Positions 1-12,400 of a DNA stretch of 64,000 nucleotides are shown here, piece by piece. Under the pieces are notes generated by a model that was not told the DNA's origin, searched no databases, and worked only from the letters and a program-made list of their open reading frames with translations. The stretch spans positions 310,001 to 374,000 of the forward strand of contig WHVA01000017.1 in the NCBI GenBank assembly GCA_015179125.1, in the 5' to 3' direction. Source of the stretch: Gautieria morchelliformis (taxonomy: Eukaryota; Basidiomycota; Agaricomycetes; Gomphales; Gomphaceae). Position numbers and translations under genes: made by a program. The first letter of the stretch is position 1; every line of letters starts with the position of its first letter.

Positions 1-1529
1 TAGTGGGTGACTATTGCCAAAAAGGCATATTGATTGCTTGAAGTCCACGCGTCGAGGGATAAAGCAACTTTTCCTTCGAGATTCCATGTAGTAGTAAGCA
101 CAGAGGACACCATACGATACTAGATCACACCTGCCTCAAACATTTCATGGATCCCGTCAATGGTATCCTCACCCATCTTCATCATGTGACGTCCGATCCC
201 TTCCCTACTAGGAAGCTTCACAGAAGGTGCTGGGTGACGTGCATAGGTCATGAGGTTGATGAACTCCTCTTTTTCAACCTCATTGAATGGTTGGTCACAG
301 GCCACAATCCATTCAGTGAGAAGACGCTCAAATTTCGTTTGATCCCATGGACCCTGATTTACCAAATTAGTTATCGCGCCAGGAAGAAAGAGAACAAGCA
401 AACATACTGCGTTGTTTGCCTGCTGTGTAGCAAAAGCCTTCTGAATGTTCTCTGTGGCGGCCTCAAGTTTTTTAAGATACTTGGAATCACCCTTTGTGTC
501 TAGCACCTTTTTACCAGATGCAAACCCAATTTCATCAGCTGTTGGCGGCTCAGCACGGTCCTTGAGTACTAAATAGAGCCGATACATCGTGGGGAAGTGC
601 TTCAGGTGACCGACAAGCCCAAATGATAGTAATGAAGATTAGTAAAGAGTTTTTTTTTTTTTTTCATTGAAGTGAAAATAGGCAAACCATTAAGATTACA
701 TTTCATCGCCTTCGTCACTGTTAGAATTTTGTGATTGCCATGACAGCAGCGATAGTGCTTGTCACCAGGATTACCTTGTTGACCATTGGCATTCTGGGGA
801 ACAACTTCCTAGAATAGGTATATACAACTGCTACGTTTCACTCCGCCTGGCTCCTGGGTGTGCATTGTGAGTGGAGTGGGATGAGGTATCAACGTTCATA
901 CCTTTTTTCTCTGTTCCATATTGCTCATCATTATTTCAGTGAGAGCGGCAGGATCTGGAGATGTGGCATGATTGTGCGCTGATACATTTCGTGGGCTACC
1001 TTCATACTCGACCTCTTCAACCATTGCCTTGCGCAATTTCTTTTTTGCATGTGCCGTGGATTTAGCCTTCGAGGAAGCTGAAGCGGACTTGATCTGCTGT
1101 GCGCGAGTTGTTGCTTTGTTTTGTTTGGTACGGGGTGCTGTTTTCGATAGGAGCATGTCAGCAATCTATGTGGAACAAGCAGGTGAATAGGGAATATAAT
1201 TGGTAGATGTAGGAGAAACGCACTTGGTGATTTGGAATCATATCGTCAGACACATCTGACTCGGATTCCGAGCTTGGTTCATCACCAGAGCTCGAGTCCG
1301 AAAAGTCTCCATCTTCGTCATCATCCTCATCCGTGTCCTCTTCTTGTATGATCTTCTTAACTTGCTTGCGTTTGCGCTTCTGCTGACGGTGCAGAGTCCG
1401 GTGTTTCATAGGACGGCCATCTTCATCCAGCCCTTCTTCTTCAATCAATGCCACCATCCTTTTTCCTCGGTTTGCTCGCTTGGGGTGGACGGCCGACTTA
1501 CCTGGCACTTAAGTAGAAGGAGATGACAT
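1..1529 (-). pseudogene. hAT-family transposase gene, 5' part, defective, runs off the left edge
   Basis: The minus strand encodes the N-terminal half of a hAT (Ac-like) DNA transposase. A Lys/Arg- and Asp/Glu-rich N-terminus is followed by a BED-like Cys/His stretch (KHYRCCHGN, near 700-740). Next comes the conserved pre-catalytic region (PFNEVEKEEF, then PSREGIGRHM, near 130-300), and finally the start of the catalytic domain, LSLDAWTSSN, reaching position 1. Introns that restore frame are visible at 1166-1223, 809-901 and 74-130, all GT-AG. A further intron near 605-680 is implied, but I find no clean AG acceptor for it. The likely ATG is at 1529, yet a TAA falls six codons later (1511-1509), so this copy looks dead. 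The rest of the catalytic domain lies outside the window. Family assignment is from remembered motif patterns. Confidence 0.75.
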
Positions 1530-1554
1530 CAAGGCTGAGACTGAAACAGTAATA

Positions 1555-1721
1555 CATGCTGTATATTGCCGTACATGGCCGTATTTGTACGGTAGCATAC
1601 GGCATCAGCCCATACCGTATACCGTGCCGTCGGCACAGGGCACCGACCCTTGACGGTACGGGTGCCGTGGCCATAACACGGCACCGTACAGCCGTGGGTT
1701 TATGGCACGGTGCACAGCCCT
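1555..1721 (-). repeat. hAT 5' terminus with subterminal repeats
   Basis: Just upstream of the transposase start lies a block packed with short CCGTA/ACGG and GTGCCGT motifs in both orientations. It ends in a sequence that reads TAGGGCTGTGCACCGTGCC on the minus strand from 1721. hAT terminal inverted repeats typically start (C/T)AGGG and are followed by clustered subterminal repeats that bind transposase, so this is the likely element end. The partner terminus lies outside the window and the 8-base target duplication cannot be checked. The eight bases outside the end are ACCCCTGA. Confidence 0.6.
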
Positions 1722-2369
1722 ACCCCTGAGATGCGCCCAAAGGGCCAAAAGGCCCGTCTTTCGGTCTCAGCTCCGGCTCTCTGGATTCAGGGATGGCTCC
1801 TCAGGCCTTAACGTCAACGTTCAACCTTCAACAGTTCAACAGGCCCCATGATTGGTCCCGTCGGGCTGTGACGGCCCGACTGTCTTCGTCTTTTGGCATC
1901 CCGGCTCCGGCTAGGCCAGGTCTTTAGACGAGACTTGGAAAACACTCTAGTTCTCCCTGTAATCACTGCATTTTAGGGCTTGGTAATTGTGGTCTGAGGA
2001 CCTGCAAATCGGTCAGTCTATGTTGGTGCTTGGCAAAAGAGTACATGAGGTATGCAGATCTCCAAATAGGTCTGACCAATCCTATGATGAATGCACAACA
2101 GATATGTGTGTCATCAATTGTGCAGCTGAATGTATCACCTATTCGAACATGTAAATACCACAGCGTGGAATGCAAAATTAGTACTTAGGGGTCATATGGG
2201 TGTAATTCAGAATTCTTCCAACATTATTTCAATATTAGTACCTAGATTACTCTTAAAAACTAATGTGTGTTAATGGTCCTACAGGCAAGGTATCGTTTGA
2301 TGAAGACTTGTTGAAGGAGGACCAGATGCTGAAGGTGAAAAGGCTCACCTCCAGGCCATGGTCCGCCCA
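1722..2369. other. intergenic stretch with two perfect palindromes
   Basis: I see no gene here. Two perfect hairpins stand out: GGGCC-AAAA-GGCCC at 1742-1755, and GTCGGGC with GCCCGAC around a 7-base loop at 1859-1879. Short open frames at 1963-2175 (minus) and from 2263 (plus) resemble nothing I recognise. Confidence 0.4.
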
Positions 2370-2688
2370 TGTTGGGTGCATTTATGCTCCTGCACCAAAA
2401 TCAAGCCAAATAAATTCCACCATTTGTATTTCCTTTCAATTTCTTTTCAGATTGTTCTCCTATGATCACTTTATTTTTGTGAATTTTTGTGAATCTTTCT
2501 ATCAGAGATTTGTACTTCTATTTCGATTTGTTTTTCTTCATTTCACCACCAGCACCCTTACATAATCATTTCGACACCCGCTGCCGGGTGGTAGTATATG
2601 CACATGAGACACATTTCTGACCTCTCTTGGTGACAACTAAATTCACTGAGAGAGTGAATTGATTTCTAGTCTATTCTTTTGAGTATCA
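2370..2688 (+). mobile_element. diverged copia-type LTR
   Basis: It starts TGTTGGGTGCATTTATGC and shares its first 40 or so bases, and a later block with the motif TTCACTGAGAGAG, with the 498-base LTRs at 5810, 18877 and 23633. It is shorter and clearly diverged in the middle, and its right edge is uncertain. No matching 5-base target duplication is seen (GCCCA on the left, ATTCC on the right), so it is an old or truncated fossil copy. Confidence 0.6.
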
Positions 2689-2739
2689 ATTCCAGCGAGA
2701 TGACTCATCCTCAAGCTCTCCCTACACACATAGGGAGAG

Positions 2740-5700
2740 ATGTGCCCATCTAACAATGAAGGTGCTGGGAAAGAAGAAGGCGCTCCCACACTCAGCGGGA
2801 CCTAATAGATGCATGAGGTGCTTAATGGTGTCTTGCCCTGCTGTCATTGTCCTCGTGGACAATGACATTCCTCATGCAAATGAGGAATGGATGGAAATAT
2901 CACTGACCTGGTCAGTGGTATTCCACTCGAGCTTCCACCTCTGAGGGAGGTCAACCATGAGGTCAACTTAATTGATCCCAACAAATGCATGCGGTATCAA
3001 CTGTCAAAGTGCCCAGAACACTTCCATGAAGAACTTTCCATAAAACTGGAAAGATACACCACCACAGGGTGGTTGATACTGGCAGTGGCACACCAAGTGG
3101 TACCAATGCTCTGTGTAGCGAAGAAAAATGGCATGCTATGCATGGTCTTCAATCTGTGCCAGCAGAATGAGAATATGGTGAATGATGTTATGCCCTTCCC
3201 AGATCAGGACATCATCCACAGCAACATAGCACGCTGCCAATACCAGACAAAGCTTGACATGTTTGAAGCATATGAGCAGATCTGGATCCGTCCAGAGGAT
3301 GTCGCAAAGACCACATTTGCAATGATACTTGGCATGTTTTGAAGCCAAGTAATCCAGATGGGAGATGTCATGACGCGTTTATTTCTCATACTCAGGTGCT
3401 CTGTCCTGCCATTTCTCACCCCATTTTCGTGTTCGTTCCGATCGCCATTATCGTGTTCGGCAACCGATTCTTGCTGTTTGCGCCAATTACCATAGCCACG
3501 CCATCAAACGCACGATCGACATCTTTGGACTGACTTGGCAGTCATCGCTGGGTCTACCACCTCCTCTGCTCGACCCTCTTCCGATGGTGTTCTGGTAATT
3601 GGATTGTCATGACCTGTGTATTTCCTGCACCTTGTTATCCCCATTTCCCCTTTCGCTACTCCTCCCCAGTGTTCGCTCGGCTTTGCCCTCCACCTCGACC
3701 TCTCCTCCTCTATGTCACCTCTGTTCGCCCTTCCTCGCATTTCGCCGAACGACCATTCGCTGCTCTCATCATTCACCAACAGGCACACCATCAAATCACG
3801 ATCGACATCCCTATCCAGCATGATGGCTCGTCAGTAACTCCATCAGCTTCTCGATCCAACCCCTTTTGGTGTTCATATGAGCAGGGTGCGTTCGCGGGAC
3901 GTCCTACCCGTAGGTCGTGTGGGATCAACCCAGTAGATGAAGAACCCGTGCAGGGCAGTGTATATGCGGGCCCCAAGACATGATTTCGTACACAGGTGTC
4001 TTCGCCACCTTCACTCTCCGTCGTTTCATGTTCTCCCTCTTCTCTCATTCTATTGTATGTTTATTCCATCTATGTTGTACCATGACTGCGCACCCCTATC
4101 CAACCCTGACTCGTGACGGCCTCTTTCCTATTCGCTGATACCTTACGAGCATTCGATATAAGTAGTTTACATTCGCATGTATATTCCCCAGTTCAATTAT
4201 CATATGTTGTTCATCTTGTGCAAATTTGACCTCGCTGTGGTCATCGTCTTAAGCCTTCTCTTGGAGATTTCCATCTTTGACTAGCAGAGGACTTAGGCAT
4301 CACTGGTGAGTTCTCATACTTCATCTTCGTTACCTTAGCCTTCGAACCATTTCCTGTGCTGTTGGCGAAGGGCTCCGAAGGAGCACCTTCGCCAGTGAAG
4401 GGATTGTCGAGACTTAGACAGCCCTTCCGTGAGACCTTGCACGTTACATCGTCAAGTGCCATGGGCTATTTCGCTATGACTGTAGATAGGGTGAGCCCCG
4501 TTCGGGCAACCCTCTTACCTTGTGAACATTCATTGGTTCATCTATTCGCCGAACGGCATACTTATTCACACAAGTTATTGGGGCATTCGCTGTGTTCACT
4601 AATACACGATATTAACACCTAAAAACCAATCTTCGACAGGAGATTGCAATGCACCATTAACATTCCAACAGCTGATGACAGCAATCTTCCAGGACTGCAT
4701 AGGTCGCTTTGTCCATGTATATATGGATGACATTTTTATCTTCTCACACTCAATTAAAGAGCACAAGGAACATCTCCGCATAGTCTTCGACAGACTACGC
4801 AAAAATCACCTCTTCTTAAGCAAGAAGAAAGTGGACCTCTACTCAAAACAAATGGAGTGCCTTGGCCACATCATAGACAGCCAAGGCATGCACATGGATG
4901 TGGACAAAATGCAATGCATCTGCGAATGGAGGAGGCCCAGGACATTCAATGACATCCAACACTTCCTCAGGCTTGTACAATACCTGGCACACTACATGCC
5001 AGACATGAGTGCATACACCACCCCATTGTCAGGATGCATACACAACAACCAGCCGTTTGAATGGGCACTGGCCTGCAAGGCCCCCATCCTAAGCCCGGTG
5101 GACCTGCAGAGCAATGACCCTATCTGGGTCATCACAGACGGCGGTATACGGCCAAGGCCCTGACTGGAAAACTTGCTGGCCTGCTGGCTTCTTGTCAAAG
5201 AAGTTCAGTGTTGCCGAGCAACCCTACAGAACCCATGAGCACAAGATAATCACTGTGATCAAGGCCCTCATGAAATGGGAAGACAAGCTCCTAGGGCAAA
5301 GATTCACCCTAGTCATGGACCACAAGGGTCTTGAATATTTCAAGACCCAGAAAAACCTATTGGACCATCAGGTCAAATGGTGGGTTCCTCTCCCGCTTCA
5401 ACATCAACACTGTACATGTTGATGGTGTTGAGAACAAGGTCATGGACTGTCTGTCATGCTACTATGAGAGCAACACAAGTGATGACAGTCACCCAGAGCA
5501 CATCTTTGTAAACGCAGATGTATGCCTTGACCCAGAAGGCAAGCTGCTGCCTACCGGCCAATACATTGAACTATGGGCAGCAGCAGCAAGGCAATTGACT
5601 CGCCTCGCTGAGAAAACAGAGACGTGGACCATCTAGGATGCCACATTAAACGGAGGCCCTTCACAGGATCCAGAGACGAATGTCATCACTGAAGACAACG

Positions 5701-5809
5701 ACGACATTCATGCCATTGCTGCAGGCAATGATGGCACACCTTTGTGCGTAAGTGACCTGAGAGACCTGGCTCTTTCCCATGAATCCCAAGGAATCGATCT
5801 GGTAGAAAT
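2740..5809 (+). mobile_element. Ty3/gypsy pol remnant, broken, interrupted by a solo LTR
   Basis: This is a fossil gypsy-type element with several breaks. Reverse transcriptase sequence is visible at about 2887-3360 and again from 4644 (including YMDDIFIFS near 4719), followed by RNase H to about 5636. Neither its own LTRs nor gag can be identified. A 1273-base solo LTR (3366-4638) sits inside it, and a copia-type solo LTR lies at its right edge (5810-6307). It looks old. Confidence 0.75.
3366..4638 (+). mobile_element. solo LTR, family S, copy 1 (inside gypsy pol)
   Basis: It starts TGTCATGACG, ends CTTCGACA, and is flanked on both sides by the 5-base duplication GGAGA (3361-3365 and 4639-4643). 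These are the hallmarks of an LTR left behind by recombination. The first 480 bases contain an internal tandem duplication with a period near 240 bases: TGTCATGACC recurs at 3604, and the phrase ACGATCGACATC recurs too. A shorter inverted relative lies at 8271-9303. Confidence 0.85.
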
Positions 5810-6307
5810 TGTTGGGTGCATTTATGCTCCTGCACCAAAATCAAGCATAATATATTCAATTTACTGTATGGTGTTTCAATCTCTTCTCATATTGTTCTTG
5901 TACCATGCATTCATTTCTCTGTTTATTTTCGAAATTTTCCAGTAACTCTCTACCTCCCCATTCCATTTTGTTATTTCTACTTTCACAAGCGGCTGCACTC
6001 AGCGTAGTCTGAAATGACTTCGACGCGTGAGCTCTTGGGCGCTAAAGGGCCGGGTAGTAGTACATGCAGAGTGAGACAGATTTCCCCCTCTCTCAGTGAC
6101 CACTAAATTCACTGAGAGAGGCGAGTAAATTAGTCTAGTGTTCTTTCGATTTATTGACCTAGAAATCCTCTGTAGTGAATTGATTTCTAGGTAGTGTATA
6201 ATATATTTACAGTGACCACTAAATTCACTGAGAGAGTGAATTGATTTCTAGTCTATTCTTTTGAGAAACAAGTCCATACCTACTGCCTATAATTCCTGTC
6301 CTCTACA
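5810..6307 (+). mobile_element. solo LTR of the 498-base copia family
   Basis: It runs from TGTTGGGTGC to CTCTACA, exactly 498 bases, the same length as the two LTRs of the copia element at 18877-24130 but in the opposite orientation. It is flanked by the 5-base duplication GAAAT (5805-5809 and 6308-6312). It is therefore an independent insertion reduced to a solo LTR, not part of the gypsy remnant beside it. Confidence 0.88.
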
Positions 6308-6748
6308 GAAATTTCATCCTCAAGCCGATGAGTTCAATTCGCGGCCTTGATTCCTTATTTTGTCTTCTTTGGACATGAATGATTGTGGGTCAGACGAGAT
6401 TATGTCTAGACATGTGGAAGGTTCGGGGATTTCAATTACAATAATGCCCACCATTTGAAATACGACAAAACTTATGTAACACATTTATACATCTTTTTGT
6501 CACATGTTCAAGATATGAAACTCACGCTCGGCCGCGCTCGTGAACACCGTGCCGGCGGCGTCTTGAAGAACAGGGAGGCCCCCTTGAGGTTCCGCCGCGG
6601 AGGGTCACACCGTTTCTGTGACCACCCCCAACGTCTCTAGGAGCAGTCACAAGCGGACGTGACCCTTTGGGTGACCTGAATCAAGGTCGAAACATGTGCC
6701 ACCCCGCTCTTTTTCTTCCTCCCTTGCCCTTGCAGACACCAAAGGAGG
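6308..6748. other. intergenic, nothing recognised
   Basis: AT-rich sequence turning GC-rich near 6530. No gene, RNA or repeat that I can support. Confidence 0.4.
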
Positions 6749-9366
6749 ATGGTTGACGAAGCCCATGTTGACCCAGGGCTCACACCAACTCCCGCTATAC
6801 TGCTCCCACCGAGATGCGTAGAGGGATGCCTGGGTCCAAAGGATGTCTACCAGGCCCAGCTGTACATGGATATAGCACCCTCTCTCGAGATCTTGCACCC
6901 TGACGGCTCTCGAAGCCACTCCATCAAGTGCAAGGAGCCCCTGCAGACTGCATGTCGACAGCTGGCTCTCTCGTTCAAGAAAACCTGGAATCTGTCGCAA
7001 CTACGGCAATGTTTAGTGAACCACTGGTGTGTGCAATGCTATTTACAAGTGTGCTCAGTTTTTCATACACTGTGTAGGCACCCAGATTCAGTGCCAGCCA
7101 CTACTCTCTTAACCATCACCATCCCACCGAAGTCGCACTCTTCAAGCATACCTACAGCGAATGAACCGCCAGTCGAAGAAACACTTTCAGCGTCACTCGG
7201 ACCGAAAGAGGCATGCGAGACCGAAGAGGCCCTCTTGAGTGAGTTTGGAGTTGAGGGTGCGGCGGTTGAGGAACTTCTAGGGTATGACGAGGATGGACTG
7301 GATGAGGAGGAGGAGGAAGAGGTCAACTTACAAGATGACAGTAAGCTATGGATCTATAGCTGGTAATCTATGCTGATTTTGAGATAAATAGCTACTTTTG
7401 TTCGTTTCCAGGCCAACATACGCACAATGGCAGTCCAGCGTGCAGAAGGCAATCGTCGTGCTGGTGGTTTCAAGGCACAGAAGTCTGTAGTAAAGTTTTG
7501 GAATGTAGTAATCTCCACACCCTGTGCATGGGCTTGTTCTGACTACCGACCCGAGCAGATGTTTTGCGAGCGAGCACACTCCCATGGCAAAATCCGAGAC
7601 TGCATTGTTGACGAGCACTCGCTGCTGTTATTTATTGACTGGTGCGCTACTCGCCCGAAGCGCAACCGGAAGGGAGAGGAGCTACCGGGAACATTCATTG
7701 GTGCTGTAAGTGTTTTGCGGCTTAATTACTTCGTCAACCACTAGCTTGGGTGTTCAGTCGCAGATTAAGAAGATGTTTGTCAGCGTGTTGCGTATCTGCA
7801 AGGTACAGCATGCACGTGATCCTACACTTGCTACAAAGTGTCCGGCCGCCACTGTTATAGTTTACGATGCGGTGAAAAACCGAATGGATGAGGCACTCGA
7901 ACGGGCTCGAAGGTATGTATCCAGATGGTTTGACTACATCTGCAGCTTCATTCCAGCCCTGTTCAGAGGTCTCATCCCCAGTGAGGATGCCCCTGATATT
8001 GTCGCAAATACTTTTCTAGAGAATGTTACGGATGACCAATTCCATGGAATTGGCCTTGCATTTTTGCAACACCACGAGTGTAAGTCATTAATATTCAGTT
8101 ACTATAAAGTGTTCGACGTCTGTGCAGTACGCATGGTAATCAACGGTCACCTTGCATGGACATGCCAGAATGGGACAGGTAACCGTGGAGACGATCTTCG
8201 AGCTTTAAAGCGTTGTGAACTACAGCCGTTTACATGGCTGCATCCTAACACTGAGACTGCGGTACCATGCTGTCAAGATTGGTTTTCAAGCATTAATATC
8301 GTGTATTAGTGAACACAGCGAATGCCCCAATAACTTGTGCGAATAAGTATGCCGTTCGGCGAATAGGTGAACCAATGAATGTTCACAAGATAAGAGGGTT
8401 TTTGCCTAAACGGGGCTCACCCTATCTCAGTCGTAGCGAAATAGCCCGTGACTCTTGACGATGTAACGTGCAAGGTCTCACGGAAGGGCTGTCTAAGTCT
8501 CGACAATCCCTTCGCTGGCGAAGGTGCTCCTTCGGAGCCCTTCGCCAACAGCCCAGAAAATGGTTCGAAGGCTAAGGTAACGAAGATGAAGTATGAGGAC
8601 TCACCACTGATGCCTAAGTCCTTTGCTAGTCGAAGATGGGAATCTCCAAGAGAAGGGTTAAGATGATGACCACGGCGAGGTCAAAGCTGCACAAGATGAA
8701 CAACATATGATAATTGAACTGGGGAATATACATGCGAATGTAAACTACTTATATCGAATGCTCGTAAGGTATCAGCGAATAGGAAAGAGGCCGTTACAAG
8801 TCAGGGTTGGATAGGGGTGCGCGGTCATGATACTAGGTAGATGGAATAAACATACAATAGAGTGAGGGGAGAATGAGAACATGAAACGACGGAGAATAAA
8901 GGGAGCGAAGGCATTTATGGACAAAACCATGTCTTGGGACCCGCATACATGCTACCCTGCACGGACTCTCCGTTTACTGGGTTGATCCTGCACGACCTAT
9001 GGAAGAGACATCCTGTGATCACACCTTGGCCATACGAACACCCAATGGGGTTGGATTAAGAAGATGATGGGGTTTATGATGAGCCATCATGCCGGGTGAA
9101 TGGTATCGATCATATTCAATGGCGTGCCTGCTGACGAAATGCGTGAGCAGCGAATAGTGGTTCGGAGAATGGGGCGAACAGCGGGTAGAGTGGACGTAGA
9201 GGGGAAGTGGTCGGTAGGTGCAGCGAACTCTGGCGAAGATGCTAGGGAGTGACGAGGGGGAACATAGAGGTAGCGCGGTAGGAGAAATAAACCGGTCGTG
9301 ACACATGCGTACTTGGGTTACAGAGCGAAGAAAAGGCAGGGCAACTTGGCATGAAAACAGTTTGTA
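6749..9366 (+). pseudogene. Crypton-like tyrosine recombinase gene interrupted by a solo LTR
   Basis: An acidic N-terminal part (to about 7340) leads into a DNA-binding and recombinase region. Clear GT-AG introns lie at 7505-7558, 7706-7757, 7913-7966 and 8080-8127. They link blocks containing VKFWN, DEHSLLLFIDW, PGTFIGASQIKK, VKNRMDEALERAR and HLAWTCQNGTGNRGDDLR. The Arg in GNRGDDLR fits the first catalytic Arg of tyrosine recombinases in Crypton-type DNA transposons; this is my inference from motif shape. After VPC the gene is cut by the solo LTR at 8271-9303, and coding sequence of the same frame (VLGLQSEEKA) resumes at 9309. The expected His-x-x-Arg and catalytic Tyr are not seen beyond 9366, so the 3' end is missing or unrecognisable. 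The junction between the first part and the 7427 region is also unresolved. Confidence 0.6.
8271..9303 (-). mobile_element. solo LTR, family S, copy 2 (inside the recombinase gene)
   Basis: On the minus strand it starts TGTCACGACCGG at 9303 and ends ATCTTGACA at 8271. The 5-base duplication CATGC lies on both sides (8266-8270 and 9304-9308). Most of its length matches the solo LTR at 3366-4638 in inverted orientation, but it is about 240 bases shorter because it lacks that copy's internal duplication. Confidence 0.87.
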
Positions 9367-9467
9367 GCCATCACTCACTTGAATTTGCTCACCTCATTCA
9401 ATTTTTGGACCTCAACTGTCAACCCATCATATTCAACATGGATCGCCCACCGTGACCCACTCCAGTG

Positions 9468-12400
9468 TGTTACGACCGTTAATTTCCAACTTCCGACCTT
9501 CAGTTCCGCAACACTTTCCGCCCCTCCGATATTTCCGACATCCCGCCCCTTGTTCATTTCCCTTGTTCTTTCGACTCTATTACTCGGACCCACCGGACCC
9601 ACCTCACCGTTCATCAAGACCATATGTCCGGCCCTCCTTGTGTTTTGTTGTCAGACATTTTTTCCCGTCCCCTTGTCCTTTGCCATTGTTTTACTTTACC
9701 CTGAACCCCCCTTGTAGTCCCATTGTTCCCAATTAGTTAGTTCCCATGTATTGTCTACTCGACTTCCGCTTCCCCCAGAATGTTCTTAGTACTACTCCAT
9801 TACCTGTTGTCTCAGCTCTTTGTATAAAAGCCTGTCATATATGTCTGTTATTCTGCAATCAGATAATCGCCTTCGATACTTGATTTCCTTCGCTCTATCT
9901 CCTGTTCTTAGCACAGCAAGTCTAGCAAGTCCTCAGTCTCTCCGCCTTCCGCCTCAGTTCCGACTCAAGTTCCGACCAACCTCTAGTTCAGTACTTTCCG
10001 ACTTCCGGCTCATTTACGAAATACTTAGGACGATAGTTCATTGGGGGCGCAACCTATAAGTTGAAGCCGCTGTGCTTTCCAGTTCCGACTTAGCGGAAAT
10101 ATCGATACGTAACAGTATTATCTGATTCCCACCCGATAACTATCACTATGCCTCCTCGTACCACAGCTACTTCAGCTCGAGCAGGAGCTGTCGAAGCTCT
10201 CTCTTATTTTGGCAGTCTTAGATCCGCAGCACCAAGGCACACGGAACCTTCAGGCAGCTCTTGTGCCGACGATGAGCTCTCCGATGCTATTCCGCAACGA
10301 TTCGAAGAAGTTCCCGACGCTAATCCCAATGACAATCCCGACTATGATGGAAACTCGATGAGTAGCAGCGGCGAACAAACAGCAGCGTCATTCCGACGCC
10401 AGCTCCACCACCACCACCTCCACCAGGACCACCTCCAGGCGGCCCTCATGGCGGTCCTCCACCTCCAATTCCACCTCAGATCCCCGCCAACCCAGTTCCA
10501 CCCGCGCCAGTTCCGGATCTTGCACAAGCTATCGCCATGCTAGCCGGACAACTCCAGCGCCCGGCCCAAGCACCACCACGCCCCAAGACAAAGGTCTGCG
10601 AACCAGATCAATTCGACGGTTCCGACCCCAAGAAGCTCCAGCCATTTCTGGTCCAGCTTCAACTCAACTTCCGTGATCGTCCCAACGCTTTTCCTGACAA
10701 CGAACGAAAGGTCAATTACGCCCTTCCCTATCTCCGTGGCACGGCTCTCAACTATTTCGAACCTGCCCTCATGGATCCGTTCGCTCTCGTGGACTGGTCC
10801 GACGATTACCACAACTTCGTTTCCGAACTCTGCAGCAACTTCGGACCATTTGACATGGAAGCCGATGCGGAAAATGAACTCGATAAGCTTCGTATGAAAG
10901 ACACTCATAAGATAGCTAAATATATCGTCACATTCCAGCAGCTCGCTCCTCGAGTCCAATGGGGAGAAGCCGCACTCCGACACCAGTTTTACATGGGCTT
11001 GCCATCCCAGATCAAGGATGAAATTGCCTGCATCGGAAAACCCACCACCCTTACCGACCTTCGTAATCTAGCCCAATCCATCGATTCGCGCTACTGGGAA
11101 AGACACTCCGAGATTGCTCACGAAACCTCCACCCAGAGCAAGAACGACAAGTCTTCCGACAAGAAGTCTGACAAAGACAAGAAGAAGACTAATTCCGGAA
11201 ACAACTCCAGAAACAACAACAACAACAGTTCCGGATACAACTCCGGCAACCGGAACAACAACTCCACCCCTCGCAATAACCAGGCCTCTGGTTCCAACAC
11301 CAACGCCCAGAAGAGCACTCCGGACCTTTCCGACAAACTTGGGAAGGACGGAAAACTAACCCCTGTAGAACGCCAGCGTCGCATGGACAACAACCTTTGC
11401 CTTTTCTGCGGCAAAGGCGGTCACGTCGCCTGCGATTGCACCCGAGCTTCCGCTTCCGCTGCTAAGGCCAAGGGCCGTGCGGCGAAGACAGAAGAGAAAT
11501 CCAAAGTGGCTCCCACTACAGATGCAAAAAAATAGTCAGCAGTCCTCCAGCCTCCGCACAAGTGAGGGCTGTGTTGACCCCATTCGTGCGATAAACAGGT
11601 TAAACTCAATGCATCCGCTCTTTCGTCCTCCGACTCCCTCTCCGTTCCGCTCACTTCCGACACAATTTCCGCACCCCCATTCACAGCATTGATCGACTCC
11701 GGTTCGACTCACTGTTTCCTCGATTCCAACTTTGTTTTGAAACATAAACTTCCGACCCGCAACATTCCGACAATTCCGCTCCGCCTTTTCGACGGGTCGT
11801 CTAACACGGCAATTTCCCAAGTCGTGGACCTGTCTATCCATTTCGCTACTGGGGACAACCATGAAGTTACGTTTTACGTTACTCGCTAGATGCTAGCTGT
11901 TCCGTTGTACTAGGACACAATTGGCTCACCTGATATAATTCGTCGATTAACTGGGCATCGGGTCAAATACAGTTCCGTACCCCAGATCATCTTCCGTCTA
12001 TTCCGACGTCGTCCGCAAAGATAGCTCAGGCCTCTTCTGCAACTCCGCTTGTGGATTCAGTTCCGCACTCCGGTCCCACTTTAGCACCTCTGTCCCTCGA
12101 AGCTCCTCGAATTGCGCTCGTTTCCGCCACCACTTTCCGCGTATTGCAACGGCAAGAAGACACGACCGTTTTCCAGCTTCACCTTTCCAACTCGGCTTCA
12201 GTCAAGGCTCGTTCCGCCTCGACTTCTGCTCCGGTCGACATGAGCTCAGTTCTGGATGAATATCGTGACTTCCCAGACGTGTTCAATAAGGCCAAAGCCG
12301 ATAAACCTGCTGAACATCGACCTTACGATCTGAAGATAGATTTGGAAGAAGGAGCTTCTCCGCCCCTTGGAACGATCTACTCTCTTTTGCAAAGTGAACT

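Noticed and set aside
2370-6307. Reading the two copia-type LTRs at 2370 and 5810 as the LTR pair of the gypsy remnant between them
   Set aside because: The right one has its own perfect GAAAT duplication and 498-base length, so it is an independent solo LTR. The left one is diverged and shorter.
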